Below are positions 1 through 6,779 of a stretch of 11,293 bases of DNA, one piece after another. A model generated the notes under the pieces. It worked only from the letters and a program-made list of their open reading frames with translations. It ran no database searches and was not told the origin of the DNA. Each line of letters begins with the position of its first letter. The first letter of the stretch is position 1. This stretch comes from Halobacteriales archaeon QH_10_65_19 (GTDB lineage Archaea; Halobacteriota; Halobacteria; Halobacteriales; Haloarculaceae): contig PXQK01000131.1 in the NCBI GenBank assembly GCA_003022085.1, forward strand, positions 1 through 11,293. The letters are read 5' to 3'. Made by a program: the position numbers and the translations under genes.

Positions 1-66
1 CCGTTGCCGTTCCCGTTGCCGTTACCGTTCCCGTTGCCGTTACCGTTCCCGTTGCCGTTGCCGTTC
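1..66 (-). repeat. Hexanucleotide tandem repeat encoding a Gly-Asn linker
   Basis: Eleven tandem copies of CCGTTN on the plus strand (minus strand GGN AAC). The variable base follows a partly regular G, A, C order, which gives an 18-bp higher-order period. Because the unit is six bases, gain or loss of copies keeps the lipoprotein in frame and only changes linker length. The repeat touches the window edge, so the true copy number is unknown. Confidence 0.9.
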
Positions 67-221
67 CCACTATCGCCATCACCGAGACATCCCGCCAGCA
101 TCGTTGTTCCAGTCGTCAGCCCAGCTCCTGCCGCGAGCCGGAGGAAGTTCCGCCGGTCGCCCGATATTCCGTCACCGTCAGTTGTGTCGCCCTTCCCACT
201 CTGATTGTCTTTCGACACCAT
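1..221 (-). CDS. Tat-exported lipoprotein, N-terminal part (probable solute-binding protein)
   Basis: Partial gene; the reading frame is open to the left edge, leaving about 73 codons. The ATG at 221 is followed by a polar N-region, a twin-arginine motif (R23-R24 in DRRNFLRL), a weakly hydrophobic Ala/Gly/Leu/Thr stretch and the lipobox LAGC with the lipidation cysteine at residue 45. After the cysteine comes an acidic turn and then a pure Gly-Asn repeat to the edge. This is the standard haloarchaeal precursor layout: Tat export, cysteine lipidation and a flexible linker that holds a substrate-binding domain off the membrane. The family of the mature domain is not visible, so 'solute-binding protein' is inferred from this layout and from the neighbouring hydrolase genes. 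A TATA-like box ends about 22 nt before the ATG, so the transcript is probably leaderless. It is divergent from the M28 gene. Confidence 0.85.
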   Translation of the reverse strand, partial: MVSKDNQSGKGDTTDGDGISGDRRNFLRLAAGAGLTTGTTMLAGCLGDGDSGNGNGNGNGNGNGNGNGNGNGN

Positions 222-242
222 GGGTCTAACTGATGGAGAGGA

Positions 243-250
243 TTTATAAA
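243..250 (-). promoter_or_regulatory. TATA box of the lipoprotein gene
   Basis: The minus strand reads TTTATAAA, with its first base 29 nt upstream of the A of the ATG at 221. This spacing fits transcription starting at or next to the start codon (leaderless mRNA), and no Shine-Dalgarno motif lies between. Confidence 0.65.
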
Positions 251-305
251 TGTTTCGCACGCGATACGATGGTCTCTACAGTCCTGAATTCGGAGTCGGC
301 GTTCC

Positions 306-332
306 GTAAATATCAGGATAGTGAAATAAAGG
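306..332 (+). promoter_or_regulatory. AT-rich candidate promoter for the M28 gene
   Basis: The stretch contains TAAATAT (307-313) and GAAATAAA (323-330), the most AT-rich sequence upstream of the plus-strand gene. Either could act as a TATA element, giving a leader of roughly 100-125 nt before 458. That is unusual here because the neighbouring genes look leaderless. Which element is used cannot be decided by eye. Confidence 0.35.
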
Positions 333-341
333 TTGTACAAA

Positions 342-401
342 GGGAGGTGCCTGTCCCTGCCGGAACATTCTTCATACTACCAGGTAAATGAGGAGGTGAT
401 G
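342..401 (+). promoter_or_regulatory. Two Shine-Dalgarno motifs in the leader of the M28 gene
   Basis: GGGAGGTG (342-349) and AGGAGGTGAT (391-400) both match the anti-Shine-Dalgarno end of archaeal 16S rRNA; the second is a ten-base match. Neither is correctly spaced for the ATG at 458, which has no motif immediately upstream. The second motif overlaps an ATG at 399 that opens a 20-codon frame. Confidence 0.5.
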
Positions 402-461
402 CGAGTACTCAAGCAATCGAGAACAGCGAGTCCTGTGACCGGTAACTGGATCGATCGATGA
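399..461 (+). CDS. Possible 20-codon leader ORF overlapping the M28 start
   Basis: The ATG at 399 opens MRVLKQSRTASPVTGNWIDR and ends with TGA at 459-461, so stop and start overlap as ATGA with the M28 ATG at 458. A perfect Shine-Dalgarno sequence lies at 391-400, although it is closer to the ATG than usual. The peptide is basic and resembles nothing I know. It could serve translational coupling into the M28 gene, whose own start lacks a ribosome-binding site. It may also be chance. Confidence 0.25.
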   Translation: MRVLKQSRTASPVTGNWIDR

Positions 462-2362
462 TGAGCGGCAGAGACGAGCGGTTCGACGCACTCGACAGGA
501 CGTTCTCGTCGGAGGCGGCCCGCAAGTTCGCGGTGGAACTGACAGAGTACTACCGCGCGCCGGGAACCAGTGGGTTCCAGACCGCCATGAACAAGGTCGA
601 AACGGCACTCCGGGACGCAGGGCTGGATGTTTCGGTGGACGAACCGACAATCGAGGATGCCTGGGAGCCCAACCGCGCGACCCTGTCAGTGGTCGAGCCG
701 GAACAGGAACCGCTGATCGACTTCGAGAAGGCTCCGGCGTGTCTCGCCTGGTATTCCTCGTCGACTGACGGCCCCGAACAGTTCGAGGTCGTCGACGTCG
801 GGACCGGCGAATCGCCTGCTGATTTCGAGGGAAAGAATGTCGCCGGAAACGTCGTGTACGTTCACGGCACCCAGCGCCGACCGGCCTGGTGGGAGGCCGC
901 GAAGAACGCGGCAAAAGCAGGAGCACGCGGGGTTGTCACTGACTATATGCTCTACCAGACGCCAGGCGTCCGGGAGCCGGAACTCGTCCCCGAGGCCGCA
1001 CAGCTCCTGCGGCTGCGCCCCGCGGAGGCGTTCGCTGACGAGGACATCTGGGCGTTGTCTATCCCCCACAGCTCCGCAACTGTGCTGAACGAACTCCTGG
1101 AGGACGGCTCGGTGACGGTCGAAGCGGACATCGACGTCGATGTCTTCGACGCGACGGCCCCATATCTGGAGGCGACGATTCCGGGCGATAACCCCGACGA
1201 AACCATCCTGTTCTGTGGCCACGCGTCGGGTATCGAGCCCGGTGCAAACTGCGCCGAGGGGACCGGACTGATTGTCGAACTCGCACGCGCACTCAACGAC
1301 CTCGCCGACGAATACGATTTCAGGCGGACTGTCACGTTCATCGTCGGTGTTGAGGGTCCGGTTTCCGAGGAGTACCTCCAGCGGCACCCGGATGCAACAG
1401 AGGACGTAATCACCTCACTGACCTACTGCTCGACTGGGCACAAACAGTCCGAGACAGACTCCTGTCTGTTGCTCTCCGCATCGCCTGACTCCGTCCCGCA
1501 CTTCACCAACGACTACCTGGCCGAACTTGCCGACCAGTCGCCCAAAGAGGCCAACTGGATCGGCAAAGAAGGGGGACAGGAGTTGCCGCTGCTGAGCCTT
1601 GCACAGCACTACTACACGCCCTGGAGCGACAACGGCCGGTTCGCGCAGTACGACATCCCGGCCCCTCTGTTCATGTCCTGGCCCGACAGGTGCTTCCACA
1701 GCCAGTTGCTCACTGCCGACGTCATCGATCCCGCCCCACTCAGGCGGTCGGCACTCATCTCCGGTGTCGCCGCACTGGAGCTCGCGGTTGCGACGGAAAA
1801 CGAGGCGGCAGGCATCGCCCGCGCTGTCGCGGGCCGGTCGCTCCAGCGGTTACAGAGCCTCGGTGCAGACTACGCGGGGAACGGCACCATCAGGGCCCGC
1901 CGGCACGTGGACTTTGTCGAGAAGCGCGACCTCGAAGCCCTCGCCTCGGTGACCGACCTGTCAGCGGACGCCGCCGACACTGTCGACGAACTACGAGCCC
2001 AGATCGAGAAGACTGCCAAGCAGGTGCGCACGTCGCTTGATGCACCGACGGAGACGAAGCGCGACGGGGTTGCCGACCTGGTGCCGATCCGGACGACCGA
2101 TGACCTCGTCTCGCGGTGGGTCGGGCTAGAGTACGACGACCTCCTGTCGATCGCCGACCAGCTGGCGGAAGCCGACGACGAGGCGGGATGGCGGTCCCTC
2201 AGAGTCGTCTCTGACGAAGCCTGGAACTTCGTCGACGGCGAACGGACTGTCGGCGACATAGCGGACGCAGTCGGCTTCGAGTTCGACCTCAGAGTCGAGC
2301 CCGAGCCGGTCTACCGGATCCTGTCCGGCCACGAGGACGGCGGTAACCTCCGGTTCGAGTAG
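458..2362 (+). CDS. M28-family peptidase homologue with PA-like insert and C-terminal winged helix
   Basis: A 634-residue protein without signal peptide or membrane segment, so cytoplasmic. Residues about 1-90 are an N-terminal helical/beta region. Residues about 95-230 look like a PA-type insert (EGKNVAGNVVYVHG, then an AAKAGARGVV helix). Residues about 235-445 are the M28 zinc-peptidase fold: CGHASG (H255), PGANCAEGTGLIVELARAL, VGVEGP (E299), WSDNGRF (D391) and DRCFHS (H414). The C-terminus (about 580-634, WNFVDGERTVGDIADAVG) resembles the PqqD/winged-helix tail found on some M28-like aminopeptidases. The first and last histidines are present. However, the Asp that normally bridges the two metals in GAND is C265, and the usual Glu-Glu pair is E299-G300, so activity is uncertain. 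The frame has a stop at 443-445, so the start is 458 or 461. It is divergent from the lipoprotein gene and convergent with the M20 gene. Confidence 0.8.
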   Translation: MMSGRDERFDALDRTFSSEAARKFAVELTEYYRAPGTSGFQTAMNKVETALRDAGLDVSVDEPTIEDAWEPNRATLSVVEPEQEPLIDFEKAPACLAWYSSSTDGPEQFEVVDVGTGESPADFEGKNVAGNVVYVHGTQRRPAWWEAAKNAAKAGARGVVTDYMLYQTPGVREPELVPEAAQLLRLRPAEAFADEDIWALSIPHSSATVLNELLEDGSVTVEADIDVDVFDATAPYLEATIPGDNPDETILFCGHASGIEPGANCAEGTGLIVELARALNDLADEYDFRRTVTFIVGVEGPVSEEYLQRHPDATEDVITSLTYCSTGHKQSETDSCLLLSASPDSVPHFTNDYLAELADQSPKEANWIGKEGGQELPLLSLAQHYYTPWSDNGRFAQYDIPAPLFMSWPDRCFHSQLLTADVIDPAPLRRSALISGVAALELAVATENEAAGIARAVAGRSLQRLQSLGADYAGNGTIRARRHVDFVEKRDLEALASVTDLSADAADTVDELRAQIEKTAKQVRTSLDAPTETKRDGVADLVPIRTTDDLVSRWVGLEYDDLLSIADQLAEADDEAGWRSLRVVSDEAWNFVDGERTVGDIADAVGFEFDLRVEPEPVYRILSGHEDGGNLRFE

Positions 2363-2366
2363 GTCG

Positions 2367-2398
2367 GGGACAGCAGCACCGACATCGACTTCTGTCCC
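2367..2398. terminator. Inverted repeat between convergent genes, possible bidirectional terminator
   Basis: GGGACAG (2367-2373) and CTGTCCC (2392-2398) form a 7-bp stem with an 18-nt loop in the 64-bp gap between two convergent genes, with a short T run just after it on the plus strand. Position is the main support. Haloarchaeal termination relies mostly on T tracts, so the role is tentative. Confidence 0.3.
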
Positions 2399-2426
2399 GT
2401 TTGGCCGCTTCGAACAGGAACTCTGA

Positions 2427-3908
2427 CTACTGTGCGTACGCCAGGATCATCTCCGCGTGAGAGAGCTCACAGTCCATGAGTCCGCCCACGGTGTCGTTGC
2501 CATCCACGACGAAGAACTCGTCACTGCCGGACGCGTTCGCGCCGTATCCGAGGCCGACACCGTAGAGAACAGGAACGTCGAAGCGACTGCCGAAGACAGC
2601 CCACGGGACCCCCCCAGCGGAGAAGGGCCACAGGGTCAGGTTACAGCCGTGGTCGGAGATGACGGTCCGGACAGCCCGGACGAGCTCCGCGTCGGGGTCG
2701 GTCTTGCACCACGTGTGTTTCCCGGAGACGTCCAGCTCGACGTCACCGAACCCGTGGTCGTCGAGGTGATCCCGGAGCTGCTGGTGGACTGTATCCGGAT
2801 CGTAACCGCGTGGCATCCGCAGGTCGAACGTGGCGTGTGCATCGCCCGGGAGCACGAACGGCTTGGTTCCGGTATCTGGGCCGAGATATCCCGTGTTGAT
2901 CCCCTGGACGTTGAACGACTCGGGGCTGTAGAAGTGCTGTACGAACGCCTCGACAACGTCCTCGTGGAGGTCGTCGGTGAGGGTCTCGATCTCGCCGTCT
3001 CCCCGCGAGAGCCCGGGAAGGTGCCTCCACAGCTCCTCGCGCGGGGTCTCGGTCTGCCCGTCGAGCGTGTCGACGAACTCCCTGATCTCCGCGCGCTCCT
3101 CGTCGGTGGGCGGTTCGTACTGGTCGTAGTACCCGTCGATGTCGACGTGTGTGCCGTGCTCCGAGGTCAGCGAGGAGAGCACGTCGACCATCCGCCAGGC
3201 GGGGCTGTCTACGGTGGCGTTGCTCATCGCGTGGACGTCGCCGCCCTGTGGTCCCCTGCCCCACTCGCTGCCGGAGACGTCGAGGGTGAAGTACAGTGCC
3301 GACTTGTAGCCCAGCGAGCCGGTGACGTTGCCGTCGGCACCCTGCCCTGCGAGTGGACAGAAACAGGCGTCCGCCTCGGCGATGCGGTTCTCGTATCGGT
3401 CGACCATCTCGTAGTAGTGTGGGCTCCCGTTGATCTCTTCGGCTTCGAGCAGGAACATGACGTTGACGGGCAGTTCGCCGAGCGCGTCCACCATCGCGTC
3501 GAGCGCGTTCAGCCAGGCGACGAACGCCCCCTTCACTTTGAGGGCACCCCGGCCGTAGATGACACGTCCGAACTCGTCGGTGTCGACCAGCTCCCCCCCG
3601 AACGGGTCGTGGCTCCAGTCGTCCGGAGTGACCGGTCTGGTGTCAAGCATCCCGTAGTTGATCAACGTCTTTTCCGCCCCTGCGTCGTAGTAGCCCCAGA
3701 CACCGGGTGCGCCCTCGGTTTCGACCAGCGTCGCCTCGTCACAACCCAGGTCTGTCAGATACTCGACAGCGAGTTCCGCCACGCCCCGTAGCCCCTTCTG
3801 CTCGACGCTCACGCTCGGCTGCTGTACCGCGCGCTGGATTCTGTCGATGTGTGTGTCGAGGCTGGATTCGATCGACTCCCGAATCGCGGCACTATTTCTG
3901 TCTGACAT
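2427..3908 (-). CDS. M20-family (ArgE/DapE/dipeptidase fold) protein with altered metal site
   Basis: A 493-residue cytoplasmic protein of normal M20 dipeptidase length. The family scaffold is clear: NYGMLDTRPV (84-93), YGRGALKVKG (118-127), LLEAEEINGSP (153-163), a dimerisation-domain segment with GGDVHAMSN (222-230), and AGGVPW (431-436). Active M20 enzymes bind two metals through H(xD), D (GRGxxDxKG), E, D/E and a C-terminal H. Here these positions read M87, K124, E158, C184 and a segment without His (ANASGSDE, 457-464). The supporting D89, the catalytic-type E157 and the His of DVH (H226) remain. The frame is intact and well conserved, so it is unlikely to be a pseudogene; it may be a metal-independent or repurposed member. 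I recall other M20 homologues with Met in place of the first His, but cannot verify their function. The ATG at 3908 has a TATA-like box 25-30 nt upstream. Confidence 0.85.
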   Translation of the reverse strand: MSDRNSAAIRESIESSLDTHIDRIQRAVQQPSVSVEQKGLRGVAELAVEYLTDLGCDEATLVETEGAPGVWGYYDAGAEKTLINYGMLDTRPVTPDDWSHDPFGGELVDTDEFGRVIYGRGALKVKGAFVAWLNALDAMVDALGELPVNVMFLLEAEEINGSPHYYEMVDRYENRIAEADACFCPLAGQGADGNVTGSLGYKSALYFTLDVSGSEWGRGPQGGDVHAMSNATVDSPAWRMVDVLSSLTSEHGTHVDIDGYYDQYEPPTDEERAEIREFVDTLDGQTETPREELWRHLPGLSRGDGEIETLTDDLHEDVVEAFVQHFYSPESFNVQGINTGYLGPDTGTKPFVLPGDAHATFDLRMPRGYDPDTVHQQLRDHLDDHGFGDVELDVSGKHTWCKTDPDAELVRAVRTVISDHGCNLTLWPFSAGGVPWAVFGSRFDVPVLYGVGLGYGANASGSDEFFVVDGNDTVGGLMDCELSHAEMILAYAQ

Positions 3909-3932
3909 TGACTGCCAGTTGCGCGGCCGACG

Positions 3933-3938
3933 GTAAAA
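3933..3938 (-). promoter_or_regulatory. TATA-like box of the M20 gene
   Basis: The minus strand reads TTTTAC at -30 to -25 relative to the ATG at 3908, with no Shine-Dalgarno sequence in between. This fits a leaderless transcript for this gene alone. Confidence 0.5.
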
Positions 3939-3944
3939 CGGTTT

Positions 3945-4277
3945 CTACAGGCGGCTCCCAGTGCCACAGCTCGTGTACCCCCCGTCGTAGGTGAGTTTGC
4001 CGTAGATTTCGTCGCCGATGACGGTCACGTCGTCGTCGACTGCAGCCGTCAGATCGCCCATGGCTGGCTCGAGCTGGAAGTCGTAGGACACCCAGGCAGA
4101 GTCGACGAGAACGACCTCGTCACCTGGATCCACGAGCGCCTGCACGGCCTCGAAAATCGCCTGCTTCGCCCCCGGTGTGACAGTGACGTTGTCGGCACTG
4201 TGGGACAGCCCCCGCTCGTGAAGCGTCTCGGCGACCGCCTCTCGGAGCGCCGGGATACCGTCGGAGGGTGGTCGGTC
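3945..4277 (-). pseudogene. Aspartate-type aminotransferase relic (class I PLP fold), internally deleted
   Basis: Recognisable blocks of a haloarchaeal aspartate aminotransferase run in one frame: PSDGIPALREAVAETL, then NVTVTPGAKQAIFEAVQALVD, PGDEVVLVDSAWVSY, DFQLEPAMGDLTAAVDD, DVTVIGDEIYGKLTYDGG and a stop at 3945-3947. Compared with the family, roughly a dozen or more residues are missing between AWVSY and DFQLEP, and more (including the NPTG segment) between AAVDD and DVTVI. The final TSCGTGSRL looks like TSLGT joined directly to TGWRL, which removes the PLP-binding lysine. The N-terminal part is absent and there is no in-frame ATG near the start of homology. A working enzyme has about 370-400 residues; fewer than 115 remain. 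This is a dead gene between the M32 and M20 genes. Confidence 0.85.
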
Positions 4278-4347
4278 CGTTAGAAGTTCCAGTACATACG
4301 ACTGTGGTTTCCGGCTACGGGGAAAAAGGTGGTGTCGGTGGTCCGTC

Positions 4348-5862
4348 TCAACTGCTGTACAGTGTCCCGTACTTGTCCGCGATGTAGTCCAGGAAGTGGT
4401 CCGCGGTGATCTCGTCGCCTGTTGCCCGTCGGACCAGTTCCTGTGTTCTGTACCGCTGTCCGTGCTGGTGGATGTGCTCCTGCATCCACCGGCGGAGCGG
4501 ATCGAACTCGCCACGACGGATCTGCTCTTCGAGGGCCAGGTCGTCGGCTGCCCCAGCCCAGACCTGCGCGGCGAGCACGCCGTGTCCCAGCGTGTAGTTG
4601 AGGAACCCGGGGACGTCGCCGGACCAGTGGGGATCCTGGAGCGGGCCGGCACTGACAGTCTCCGGCGTGACTCCGAGGTACCGTTCGTACTTTTCGTTCC
4701 ACACGTCGGGGACCTCGCTGACGGCCAGTTCGCCGGCGATCAGCGCCTGTTCGATCTCCGTCCGCACGATGATGTGCATGTGATACGTCAACTCGTCCGC
4801 GGCCGTCCGGATGACGTTCGCCTCGTTGACCTGGTTGACCGCCTCGTACGCCTCCTGTGGGGTGACGTCACCGAGCTGGGGGAACCGCTCGCGGAAGATG
4901 GGCAACACGAACTCCCAGAACGGCTTCGAGCGGCCGACGTGGTTCTCCCAGACGCCGGACTGCGATCCGTGGACTGTCAGACCGCGGGAACGACCGAGTG
5001 GCGTGCCGTACTGCTCGGCCGGGAGTCCGTGGTGGTACGTGGTGTGGCCGAACTCGTGCATCGTTGCAGTGAAGCCGCTCGTCGGGTCGCTCTCGTCGAA
5101 ACGGGTCGTGAGACGCACGTCGTAGGGGTTCCCGTAGGAGAACGGGTGCGGGGCAGTGTCGAACCGGGTACGGTCCCAGTCCAGCCCCAGTTCGTCCAGC
5201 ACGTCCTCGAAGACCTCTCTCTGCGTCCCCGCGGCGTAGGGCCCCCTCGAACTGAACGCGTCGGTCGCGAGCGACGCGTCGCTCCCGCGGACGTCTGAAA
5301 TGAGGTCCGGAAGCGTCGATCTGAGCCGGTCGAACACCCGGTTCACTGTCGACAGTTCGATGTACGGCTGCGACGTGTACCCGAGTTTGTTCTTCCAGAG
5401 GACTTCGTAGGGGTCGCCGTCCGGGTCGACGTGTTCGGCCCACTGCCGACGGAGCGTGATGTGCTCCTCGAACAGCGGGGCGAAGGCGCTCCAGTCGTCG
5501 TTCGCTTTCGCGGTCTTCCAGGCCTCGTGAGCGCGTGCGGTCACGTCCGCGAGGTCGCTGTGGAGCTCGTCCGGCACGGCACTGGCCACCTCGTACTCCC
5601 GGCGCATCTCCCGGACGACAGCCCGCTTGTCGCCGCGCAACTGCCCGTCGTCGACCCGCGAGAGCGCCGTTCCGAGGGCACCGGCCCCACGGAGGTCGTG
5701 CATCGTCTTCGAGATGGTCTCCCGCTGACGGGACCGTGCAGTCGTGCCGACTGGCGGCATCATCACGTCCGAGTCCCACCGGAGCAGGTGGTCTGTCTGT
5801 TCGAGATTGTGTAGCCGTCTGGCGTGCTCTATCACTGTCTCGTAGGGTGTACGCTGGCTCAC
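4348..5862 (-). CDS. M32-family carboxypeptidase (Taq type) homologue
   Basis: About 504 residues, the normal length of M32 metallocarboxypeptidases, cytoplasmic enzymes that remove C-terminal residues from peptides. Numbered from an alternative ATG at 5889, the family motifs are HPF (248-250), DVRLTT (257-262), HEFGH (278-282), HGSQ (307-310) and IRTAAD (360-365), followed by LQDPHWSG and YTLG. The fourth motif is normally HESQ, whose Glu is the third zinc ligand; here it is Gly308 (codon at 4966-4968). The usual Arg after HESQS is also Gly, and the normally aromatic GYFP segment is altered. I chose GTG 5862 because a TTTTAT box lies 26-31 nt upstream of it and the ATG at 5889 lies inside that box; the nine extra codons would be basic, unlike the rest of the protein. 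Catalytic competence is doubtful, but the frame is intact. Confidence 0.85.
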   Translation of the reverse strand: MSQRTPYETVIEHARRLHNLEQTDHLLRWDSDVMMPPVGTTARSRQRETISKTMHDLRGAGALGTALSRVDDGQLRGDKRAVVREMRREYEVASAVPDELHSDLADVTARAHEAWKTAKANDDWSAFAPLFEEHITLRRQWAEHVDPDGDPYEVLWKNKLGYTSQPYIELSTVNRVFDRLRSTLPDLISDVRGSDASLATDAFSSRGPYAAGTQREVFEDVLDELGLDWDRTRFDTAPHPFSYGNPYDVRLTTRFDESDPTSGFTATMHEFGHTTYHHGLPAEQYGTPLGRSRGLTVHGSQSGVWENHVGRSKPFWEFVLPIFRERFPQLGDVTPQEAYEAVNQVNEANVIRTAADELTYHMHIIVRTEIEQALIAGELAVSEVPDVWNEKYERYLGVTPETVSAGPLQDPHWSGDVPGFLNYTLGHGVLAAQVWAGAADDLALEEQIRRGEFDPLRRWMQEHIHQHGQRYRTQELVRRATGDEITADHFLDYIADKYGTLYSS

Positions 5863-5887
5863 GGTTCTGTAGTTTCGCCACCGGCAC

Positions 5888-5893
5888 ATAAAA
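5888..5893 (-). promoter_or_regulatory. TATA box of the M32 gene
   Basis: The minus strand reads TTTTAT at -31 to -26 relative to GTG 5862. It overlaps the competing ATG at 5887-5889, which argues against that ATG as the start codon. Confidence 0.55.
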
Positions 5894-5897
5894 CCGG

Positions 5898-5920
5898 GGG
5901 CCGGTCGGGGCTAACGGCCC
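5898..5920. repeat. Inverted repeat between cyclase stop and M32 promoter
   Basis: GGGCCG (5898-5903) and CGGCCC (5915-5920) form a 6-bp stem with an 11-nt spacer. It lies immediately upstream of the M32 TATA box and just after the cyclase stop (5931-5933, minus strand). It could be a regulator site or a hairpin at the end of the cyclase transcript. A short GC-only repeat can also be chance in GC-rich DNA. Confidence 0.3.
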
Positions 5921-5930
5921 GAAAGAGGCG

Positions 5931-6725
5931 TCACTCGATGATACCGACAGCGCGGACGGGAGAGCCGGTGCCGTTGCGGATTTTGAGCGGGAACCCCGAG
6001 AACGTGTACCGCATCCCCGCGACCGACGCGAGGTTGGCGAGATTCTCGTAGACAACGATCTCTTCGCGCGACGCGAGGGAGTGGACGGGGAAGTTGTAGT
6101 CCGGATAGATGTTGGCCGGGTGGTCGACGCTGATCGCGTCGATACCGATGCCTTTGGCCCCGCTCTCGACCAGCCACGCCGCTGCGTCCTCGGCGAGGCC
6201 GACGAACTTCGAGTTGTACCGGTGTTTTTTCTCTCTGTCCGTCGTCGAGTAGTTCTCCGCCCTGTTCCCCGTTTCGAGTGTGAGGATGTCGCCGTCGCGG
6301 ATCTCGAGGTCGTGCTCGTCGAGGTCCGCACGAATATCCTCGACCGTGATCGGGTCGGGGTACGTGACGTGGGAGACGTCAACGCCGACAGCGTCGCCGT
6401 GGAACCACTCCAGGGGCATCTCGTCGATAGAGAGCTCCGAAGTCGGGTCGAGGTGGTCGATCGAGTCGACGTGTGTCGGACCGTGTTCGCTCACGATCAT
6501 CGTCCTGTTCATCGGCTGCTCCTCTTTGTACCCCTCGCGTTCCGCCCGGAGGTGTCTTCGGACGTACTCTGTCTCGCTGTCGACGCCTTTCTCCTCGAGC
6601 TCTTTTTTGACTTGGAACCCGCGCTCCTCGTGTGTCAGATTGGTGAACAGCCGCGTCTCGTCCGCCGAGCCAGCCATCGGCTGGTCCTCCTCGATGTGAC
6701 CGGAGAGGTCGATGCGCTCTACCAT
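5931..6725 (-). CDS. Cyclase-family hydrolase (kynurenine formamidase-like)
   Basis: A 264-residue cytoplasmic protein of the cyclase/KynB fold, a group of metal-dependent amidohydrolases acting on formamides, cyclic imides or similar bonds. The first metal motif is HGPTHVDSIDH (residues 81-91): H81, H85 and D87 match the zinc ligands and H91 the catalytic histidine of bacterial kynurenine formamidase. The second half is GIDAISVDHP (about 194-203), FPVHSL (H215) and the ENLANL segment with E227, so every expected active-site residue is present. The Thr-Gly usually found in HTGTH is Gly-Pro here. At 264 residues it exceeds the roughly 210-residue bacterial enzymes, mainly through an acidic/basic helical insert at about 25-75. 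Unlike several neighbours it looks fully competent. Substrate is unknown; no tryptophan-catabolism genes are nearby. The start is ATG 6725, with a TTAA element 31-34 nt upstream. Confidence 0.85.
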   Translation of the reverse strand: MVERIDLSGHIEEDQPMAGSADETRLFTNLTHEERGFQVKKELEEKGVDSETEYVRRHLRAEREGYKEEQPMNRTMIVSEHGPTHVDSIDHLDPTSELSIDEMPLEWFHGDAVGVDVSHVTYPDPITVEDIRADLDEHDLEIRDGDILTLETGNRAENYSTTDREKKHRYNSKFVGLAEDAAAWLVESGAKGIGIDAISVDHPANIYPDYNFPVHSLASREEIVVYENLANLASVAGMRYTFSGFPLKIRNGTGSPVRAVGIIE

Positions 6726-6755
6726 GATACGAGTAGGTAGTCGGCAGAAACCCTC

Positions 6756-6761
6756 TTAACT
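6756..6761 (-). promoter_or_regulatory. Candidate TATA element of the cyclase gene
   Basis: The minus strand reads AGTTAAG around 31-36 nt upstream of ATG 6725. It is slightly further out than the other boxes in this window, so transcription may begin a few bases before the start codon. Confidence 0.3.
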
Positions 6762-6779
6762 CTTGACCTCCACTCGATG

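Noticed and set aside
1..66. Tandem repeats as a possible CRISPR array
   Set aside because: Units are six bases with no spacers and are in frame with a Gly-Asn linker after a lipobox.
709..741. Shared EPL-x-DFE peptide in the M28 protein and the SDR protein (9589-9621)
   Set aside because: It is a short match in unrelated folds with different codons, most likely coincidence.
2457..3791. Long plus-strand reading frame (444 codons) opposite the M20 gene
   Set aside because: It is the antisense of clear M20 motifs, has no recognisable domain, and results from GC-rich codon use on the other strand.
4868..6382. 504-codon minus-strand frame across the M32 and cyclase genes
   Set aside because: The translation is Arg/Ser/Thr-rich without domains, while another frame of the same strand encodes two well-matched families.
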